Assembly: GCF_034479515.1 (NCBI RefSeq)
Contig: NZ_CP140152.1
Span: 3,038,001-3,102,000, forward strand
Source: Duganella zoogloeoides
GTDB taxonomy: Bacteria > Pseudomonadota > Gammaproteobacteria > Burkholderiales > Burkholderiaceae_D
Direction of reading: 5' to 3'
DNA length: 64,000 nucleotides
Shown: positions 59,055 through 64,000 of the stretch, piece after piece
Numbering within the stretch: the first letter of the stretch is position 1
How the letters are laid out: every line of letters starts with the position of its first letter
Position numbers and translations under genes: made by a program
Notes under the pieces: model-generated
The model's database searches: none
Seen by the model: only the letters and a program-made list of their open reading frames with translations
What the model was told of the DNA's origin: nothing

Positions 59055-60668
59055 TCAAATGCCGTAATCTGCCTTGATGAGATCGGCCGCACGCTCGCCG
59101 ATCACCACGCAGGGCGCCATGGTGTTACCGGTTGTAATGCGCGGCATGATCGAGGCGTCGGCAATGCGCAGGCGGGCAATCCCATACACCTGCAGGTCGG
59201 CGTTCACCACCGACAGTTCGTCGCGCCCCATCTTGGCGGTGCACGACTGGTGCCAGTAGGTGACGGCGCTGTTGCGCAGCCAGTTTTCCATGTCTTGCGG
59301 CGCCAGTTGGCCGGGCATGGATTCGCGCTCGACCAGCGGCCGGAACGCGGCGGCATTGCCCAGTTCGCGGCACATTTCCACCGAACGCAGCGCTGCCTTC
59401 ACATCATCGGGGTCACCCAGCGTGTTGGCGTGGATGACGGCGGTGTCGGTCGGCTGCCGACCGGACAGCAGCACCTGCCCCCGGCTTTTCGGATGGGCCA
59501 GGCCGGCAAACATGGTCCAGCCGTGCTGCGGCACGTGCGGGCCGGCGTTTTCCGCGCTGGGCACCGGGAATTCGACCTGGCAGTGCAGCATGTCGGGCGC
59601 ATCGAGCGCGGCATCGCTTTTCCAGTACAGCGTGGCTTCCGACCCGCCGTTGCCCACTTCCTGCGGCGCCTTGTATTCCCAGATGCAGCCGAACGACACG
59701 TGGTCCTGGTGGTTCTGCCCTACCCCCGCCAGGTGCTGGCGCACCGGAATACCATGGCGCCGCAGTTCCTGCTCGGGCCCGATCCCGGACTGCATCAGCA
59801 GCTTGGGCGTGTTGACCGCGCCCAGCGACAGCACCACCTCGCGCGCGGCGCCGAACAAGCGCGGTTCGCCATCGAGCAGCACTTCCACCCCGGTCACCCG
59901 GTTGTTCTCGAACGTGAGCCGCGACACCAGCGCGCCGGTCAGCACGGTGAGGTTGGGCTGCGCCATGCGCGGATAGGTGTAGGAGCGGAACACCGACAGC
60001 CGCTTGCCATCGCGGATGCGCAGGTCGTTGATGGCTGCGCCGCCATGGCCTTCCATCATGGCGCCATTGGGGCTGTCGAAGGTGGGCACGCCCAGCGAAC
60101 GCGCGGCGTCGAGCATCACGGTGGCGGCCGGCTTGGGCTGGTGCGCCGGGGCCACGTACACCGGGCCGCCAGTGCCCCGGCGCTCGGGATCGGCCGGGCC
60201 GTGCCAGTCTTCGATGCGCTGGTAAATCTTGAGCACGGACGCGTAGTTCCACGCAGCGTCTCCCGCTTCGGCAGCAAAATAATCCCAGTCAGCGCGGTGG
60301 CCGCGCGCCCACAGCATGACGTTGATGCTGGACCCGCCGCCCAGCACCTTGCCCATGTTCATCGGAATCGCGCGGCCGTTCAGGTGGCGGTTCGGTTGCG
60401 CGACAAAACCCCAGTCGCGCTCGGTGTTCAGATTGAGCGGCCATTGCGCCGGTTCAATCACGCTGGCCACTTCGTCGTCGCCGCCGGCCTCCAGCAGCAG
60501 CACGCGTACTTCGGGATTTTCGGCCAGGCGCGCGGCCACCACCGAGCCCGAGGAACCGGCGCCGCAAACGATGAAGTCATAACTGGCTGCGAGGGCGCCA
60601 CGCAGCGCAGCCTGGTTGGCGCGGACGGCAGCCGCGAAATCGTGTTGATTGAGTTGAATGTTGTTCAT
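59055..60668 (-). CDS. GMC-family FAD oxidoreductase (choline-dehydrogenase-like)
   Basis: 537 residues, full length. FAD motif YDFIVCGAGSSGSVVAARLA, GMC signatures GKVLGGGSSINVMLWARG and GAVNTPKLLMQSGIGP, catalytic His region YWHQSCTAKMG and NTMAPCVVIGERAADLI at the end. It oxidises a primary or secondary alcohol; similarity to choline dehydrogenase is only at family level, and no betaine genes are nearby. No clear SD before the ATG. Confidence 0.88.
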   Translation of the reverse strand: MNNIQLNQHDFAAAVRANQAALRGALAASYDFIVCGAGSSGSVVAARLAENPEVRVLLLEAGGDDEVASVIEPAQWPLNLNTERDWGFVAQPNRHLNGRAIPMNMGKVLGGGSSINVMLWARGHRADWDYFAAEAGDAAWNYASVLKIYQRIEDWHGPADPERRGTGGPVYVAPAHQPKPAATVMLDAARSLGVPTFDSPNGAMMEGHGGAAINDLRIRDGKRLSVFRSYTYPRMAQPNLTVLTGALVSRLTFENNRVTGVEVLLDGEPRLFGAAREVVLSLGAVNTPKLLMQSGIGPEQELRRHGIPVRQHLAGVGQNHQDHVSFGCIWEYKAPQEVGNGGSEATLYWKSDAALDAPDMLHCQVEFPVPSAENAGPHVPQHGWTMFAGLAHPKSRGQVLLSGRQPTDTAVIHANTLGDPDDVKAALRSVEMCRELGNAAAFRPLVERESMPGQLAPQDMENWLRNSAVTYWHQSCTAKMGRDELSVVNADLQVYGIARLRIADASIMPRITTGNTMAPCVVIGERAADLIKADYGI

Positions 60669-60750
60669 TGTCGAGGAACTGGTTGAGTAGTTGAAACGCC
60701 GTCGAATGCGTGGACGACGCGCATTTACGCATTTCTATTTTTGCGTATAT

Positions 60751-60777
60751 TGCCGATTATACCGATTTTGCCGATTT
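60751..60777. repeat. Three 9-bp tandem repeats upstream of the HTH-GAF gene
   Basis: TGCCGATTA, TACCGATTT and TGCCGATTT follow each other without gaps in a 60-90-bp A/T-rich region between divergent GMC and HTH-GAF genes; an ACGCA-N10-TGCGT dyad precedes them. Head-to-tail repeats suit MerR/BldC-type proteins that bind DNA as tandem monomers, so this may be the autoregulatory site of the adjacent gene. Confidence 0.5.
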
Positions 60778-60846
60778 AGGCGAGTTGTTTCTCATGTTTC
60801 GGATGGATGAGTCGGACCGGCATTGGCGTGCGCTATACTTACGGCA

Positions 60847-61938
60847 ATGAAAAGTTCGCTCAGCAAAAGTTCCATCATCACCACGGCGCAGGCGGCCAAA
60901 ATCCTCGGCGTTTCGCCGCGTACGGCCCAGCTATGGACGGAAAGTGGCGTAATCCCGACGTGGAAAACGCCGGGCGGGCACCGCCGCATGTTCGAGGAGG
61001 ACGTGGTCGCCGTCCTGCACCGCAGCGACGACATCGTGGTCAAGCCGCGTCGGGTGCTGGTGCTGGCGCCAAGTGGGCGTCACAGCGCCTGGTCGCACGC
61101 GCTGGCCACGCTGGACGTCACCGACGTCAGCCTGGCCGCCGATCCGGTCACCGCTGCCGTCATGCTCGGCGCCACCGTGCCGGATGTGCTGATCATCGAG
61201 GCGCAAGACCTGCACGCGCTGCCAGACAATTTTCTTGCGACGCTGCGCGGTATCGCCCTGTTGAGCCGGCTGCAAATCGTGATCGCGTCGGCCGCACCGC
61301 AAGCAGCGCCCGACTTTCCAGCCACGGTCATCCACCTGCAACCGGCCACCGACAATCTGGGCGAAGAACTGACGCGACATACGCAACTGCAACCGTTGCG
61401 GGTGCAACCGCTGCCGGCCGCGCTGCGCGAGGCGCCCTTCCCGGTCGCCGCCAACGAACCACGCCGGCTGCTGGCCGTGCACCGCTCCGGCCTGCTCGAC
61501 AGCGCCAGCGAGGCAGCGCTGGACCACCTGACGCAGATTGCCGCATTGAGCCTTGGTGCGCCGGTCGCACTGATTACCGTGCTGAACGAAGACCGCCAGT
61601 GGTTCAAATCGAAGGTGGGGCTGGAGATGCCAGACACGCCGCGCAGCTGGGCGTTCTGTAATTACACGGTGCTGGAATCGGGCTTCCAGGAGTTCCCGGA
61701 CTTGCAGGCCGATCCGCGCTTTGCCAACAACCCGGCCGTCAAAGGTGCGCCGCATTTCCGCTTTTATGCCGGCACGCCGGTCACCGACGACCAGGGCTAT
61801 GCGCTCGGTTCACTGTGCGTGATCGATACCGAGCCGCGCCAGCTGGACGCCGCGCAAAAGGAAATCCTGGCGCGACTGGCCAGCCTGGTCACGGCTGAAA
61901 TCGCGCGCGGTAGCCGGGGACAGACGGGCCGTCGATAG
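60847..61938 (+). CDS. MerR/BldC-type HTH protein with C-terminal GAF domain
   Basis: 363 residues. Residues ~8-60 are a MerR/excisionase-type winged HTH (TTAQAAKILGVSPRTAQLWT ESGVIPTWKTPGGHRR); ~65-180 is a REC-like alpha/beta middle domain without an obvious Asp acceptor (VLVLAPSGRHSAWSHAL); ~205-355 is a GAF domain (HLTQIAALSLGAPVALITVL, SWAFCNYTVLES, YALGSLCVIDTEPR). It probably senses a small molecule or redox state and controls nearby genes. A TATACT at 60834-60839 places a transcript start next to the ATG, so the mRNA may be leaderless. Confidence 0.78.
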   Translation: MKSSLSKSSIITTAQAAKILGVSPRTAQLWTESGVIPTWKTPGGHRRMFEEDVVAVLHRSDDIVVKPRRVLVLAPSGRHSAWSHALATLDVTDVSLAADPVTAAVMLGATVPDVLIIEAQDLHALPDNFLATLRGIALLSRLQIVIASAAPQAAPDFPATVIHLQPATDNLGEELTRHTQLQPLRVQPLPAALREAPFPVAANEPRRLLAVHRSGLLDSASEAALDHLTQIAALSLGAPVALITVLNEDRQWFKSKVGLEMPDTPRSWAFCNYTVLESGFQEFPDLQADPRFANNPAVKGAPHFRFYAGTPVTDDQGYALGSLCVIDTEPRQLDAAQKEILARLASLVTAEIARGSRGQTGRR

Positions 61939-62074
61939 CCCGTCCGCAGGTGGTTTCGCAACTTTGCGCGCGTCGCGATCCGAGGCGCCGCAGTCGCGCT
62001 TTGTAGCCGCCGCGGCTGCCAGCGCGGGCCCGCCTGCAGATAAAGCTGACCCGTACGTGCGCGGGGCAGCGTTC

Positions 62075-64000
62075 TTATTGTGCGGCCTTGCGCACCACGA
62101 TATCCGGTGCCGGCGGCGTCTGCATTTCGTGGCCGATAAAGTAGCTCGGGTACGGCGGCTGGTTGTACGCCGTGTTTTGCCACGCCACGGCCACGCGGTA
62201 TTGCGGGTCGTGCATCAAGGTCACCAGCCGCCGTTCGGTCGGATACGGCGTGGTGTAGATGCGCAGGAATTTCTCGTCGGGCGTATGCAGGATCACTTCC
62301 TCGCGCCAGTCGCCGAAAAGGTCCGCTGACAGGGTCGGGATATTCTTGGTGCCGCCAGTCTGCGTCGCGCCGGTCGCTTCCAGCAGGTTGTGCGACTTGC
62401 CGGTGAGCCAGTCCCACTTGGTGATGCGGTTCTTGTCGAACAGCTCGCGCAGGTCGTCGCCGTCCCACCACATCACGAAGCTCAGCTCGCGCGGGTGCTT
62501 GACACCTTCGATCGGCTTGCCCTGCGCCGTGTACAGGATGTCGCTGTTGCTGGCCCATGCCTCGGAACCTGGGAAGCGCGGATCGATGTCGGCAGTGACG
62601 GCGCGGCCCGTATCCTTGTCCGCCCTGGTGCTCCACAGGATTGCGCCGGTGCGCGCGTCCAGCATGGCCGAACCGATGCCGCCGTTGTGCTTGATCTCTT
62701 CGTGGGCGCCGAATTTTTCCAGTCCCGGACGGGCGGGATCGAGGTCGCTCACGGCCATCGCATCGCCATGCTTGAGGCCGGAACTCCACAGGCCCTTGCC
62801 GTTGTCGTCGATTGCCATCGAGCCGTAGATGATTTCATCCCTGCCGTCGCCATCGACGTCCGCCACGCTCAACTGGTGGTTGCCCTGACCGCCGAATTTT
62901 TCGTTACCCGGCTGGGCGCTGTCGAAGGTCCAGCGGCGGGTCAGCTTGCCGTCGCGCCAGTCCCAGGCGGCAAGCGTGCTGCGGCCGTAGTAGCCGCGCG
63001 CCATGACGATGCTGGGGCGCTGGCCATCGAGGTACGCGGTGCCGGCCAGGAAACGGTCGGAGCGGTTGCCGTAGCCGTCGCCCCAGGTGTCCTTGAACTG
63101 GGCTGCAGTCGGCGCATCGGTTTCAGGATGGCGTGCCGGCCAGTACGGTTCGCTGGCCAGCGCGCGGCCGGTGCGGCCGTCGAAGATGGTGAGAAATTCC
63201 GGGCCTTTCAGGATACGGCCCTGCAGCGGCGCCACCATGGTGCCGTCGGCCAGTACCTTGCCGCCGGTGCGGTCGGTCGACGGCACTTCGCCGCCCTTTT
63301 CGCGCCAGTCGGCATGGGCGTCGCCGAGCACCTTGCCGGTCCCGTCGATGGTGCCGTCGCTGGTGCGCACGGCCAGTTCGGCGACGCCGTCGCCGTCGTA
63401 GTCGTACACCTGGAATTGCGTGTAGTGGGCGCCGGCGCGGATGTTTTTTCCGAGATTGATGCGCCACAGGCGCTTGCCGTCCAGCGTGTAAGCGTCGAGG
63501 TACGCGGGGCCGGTGTAGCCATCGAAGGCATTATCCCTGGCGTTGGACGCATACGTGACCTTGGCGTCGGCGCTGTTGACCGGGTCCCATTTCAGGATGA
63601 TTTCGTAGCGGCCGTCGCCGTCGAGGTCGGCCACGCTGGCTTCGTGCGCGGTGTAGTGATAAGCCTCGCCGCTGGGCGTGACGCCAGCCGGCGGTTGCTC
63701 GATCGGCACGCTCAGGTAGCCTTCGTTCCACACGATGGCCGGCTTGCTGGCGCCCACGTCCTTGCCCCGCACGACGGCATGCACCGCGTAGATCGATTGC
63801 GGCGTGCCTGCCTGGTCGACATAATTGGTGCCGCCGGTCAGCGGCCTGGCCGTGATCTTCTTGCCGTCGCGGTACACGTCGAATGCGGTGGCCTGGGCGT
63901 CGTTGCCCAGCAAGCGCCAGGTCACGAGGTTGCCGCCCTCCCTGGCCGGTACCGCCACTGCGCCGCGGTCCAGCGCTTCCATCCAGCGCGGCGCGGCATG
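62075..64000 (-). CDS. Rhamnogalacturonan lyase, PL11 family (5' end beyond window)
   Basis: At least 641 residues; the frame is open through the right edge, and HAAPRW precedes MEALDRGAVAV, matching the usual PL11 start ...MEKLDRGLVAV, so the gene begins outside. Repeated DLDGDGRYEII, DYDGDGVAEL and DVDGDGRDEI segments are Ca-binding FG-GAP-like motifs of the eight-bladed propeller; WREKGGE, GDGYGNRSDRF and the C-terminal FGDWREEVILHT also fit PL11 (YesW/YesX). It cleaves rhamnogalacturonan I backbones by beta-elimination. With GH35/GH43 it shows pectin use. Confidence 0.85.
   Translation of the reverse strand, partial: HAAPRWMEALDRGAVAVPAREGGNLVTWRLLGNDAQATAFDVYRDGKKITARPLTGGTNYVDQAGTPQSIYAVHAVVRGKDVGASKPAIVWNEGYLSVPIEQPPAGVTPSGEAYHYTAHEASVADLDGDGRYEIILKWDPVNSADAKVTYASNARDNAFDGYTGPAYLDAYTLDGKRLWRINLGKNIRAGAHYTQFQVYDYDGDGVAELAVRTSDGTIDGTGKVLGDAHADWREKGGEVPSTDRTGGKVLADGTMVAPLQGRILKGPEFLTIFDGRTGRALASEPYWPARHPETDAPTAAQFKDTWGDGYGNRSDRFLAGTAYLDGQRPSIVMARGYYGRSTLAAWDWRDGKLTRRWTFDSAQPGNEKFGGQGNHQLSVADVDGDGRDEIIYGSMAIDDNGKGLWSSGLKHGDAMAVSDLDPARPGLEKFGAHEEIKHNGGIGSAMLDARTGAILWSTRADKDTGRAVTADIDPRFPGSEAWASNSDILYTAQGKPIEGVKHPRELSFVMWWDGDDLRELFDKNRITKWDWLTGKSHNLLEATGATQTGGTKNIPTLSADLFGDWREEVILHTPDEKFLRIYTTPYPTERRLVTLMHDPQYRVAVAWQNTAYNQPPYPSYFIGHEMQTPPAPDIVVRKAAQ

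Noticed and set aside
1..64000. CRISPR arrays, insertion sequences, rRNA and tRNA genes
   Set aside because: Read for on both strands; no regularly spaced repeats, transposase motifs, terminal inverted repeats or structured RNA genes were seen.

Overview
The window reads as chromosomal DNA of a high-GC betaproteobacterium, most likely an Oxalobacteraceae member of the Massilia/Duganella/Janthinobacterium type. The evidence is gene content only: an E. coli-like LldD, a PoxB, class III alcohol dehydrogenase, many sensory and regulatory genes, and plant-polysaccharide enzymes. I see no rRNA, tRNA, CRISPR array, insertion sequence or prophage. Genes are tightly packed, often with 4-bp start/stop overlaps or abutting convergent stops.

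Layout. 1-5.6 kb: end of a DUF1264-like gene, a PLP-dependent decarboxylase and a three-gene ABC exporter with a Fur-like palindrome at its head. 5.7-8.6 kb: a vapB antitoxin with a truncated vapC, a secreted AXE1-type esterase, an AT-rich secreted orphan and a RidA fragment. 8.5-21.3 kb: glutathione-dependent formaldehyde dehydrogenase with a divergent AraC/DJ-1 regulator, an orphan TadE/TadG pair, a ketoglutarate-type permease, MipA/OmpV, L-lactate dehydrogenase, a hybrid histidine kinase and an MscS channel. 21.4-28 kb: an aldo/keto reductase and an 1852-residue helicase-nuclease (DUF4011 type) that may be a solitary defence gene. 28.1-38 kb: a PAS-GGDEF protein and a galactan-utilisation cluster (GH35, SDR, LysR, aldose epimerase, sugar/H+ symporter, GH43). 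38-45.1 kb: OYE reductase, PoxB, esterase, small orphans and a CitMHS citrate transporter.

The most interesting region is 45.3-56.1 kb. A minus-strand operon encodes a GH24 lysozyme, three DUF2589 proteins, a zinc-ribbon protein, a LodA-like quinocofactor oxidase and its LodB-like flavoprotein partner. Upstream of the lysozyme is a textbook sigma-54 promoter (TGGCACG-N4-TTGC, GG-N10-GC), preceded by two identical 12-bp dyads 21 bp apart. Divergent from it are a Ser/Thr kinase with TPRs and a coupled unknown gene; convergent with these is a sigma-54 activator whose N-terminus looks like an FHA domain. The arrangement suggests kinase -> phosphothreonine -> FHA-activator -> sigma-54 -> lysozyme/oxidase effector operon. 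I know of no published description of this combination.

56.3-64 kb: an EamA transporter, a secreted hydrolase, an SDR, a GMC oxidoreductase, a MerR/BldC-type HTH-GAF protein next to three 9-bp tandem repeats, and a PL11 rhamnogalacturonan lyase running off the right edge, a second sign of pectin use.
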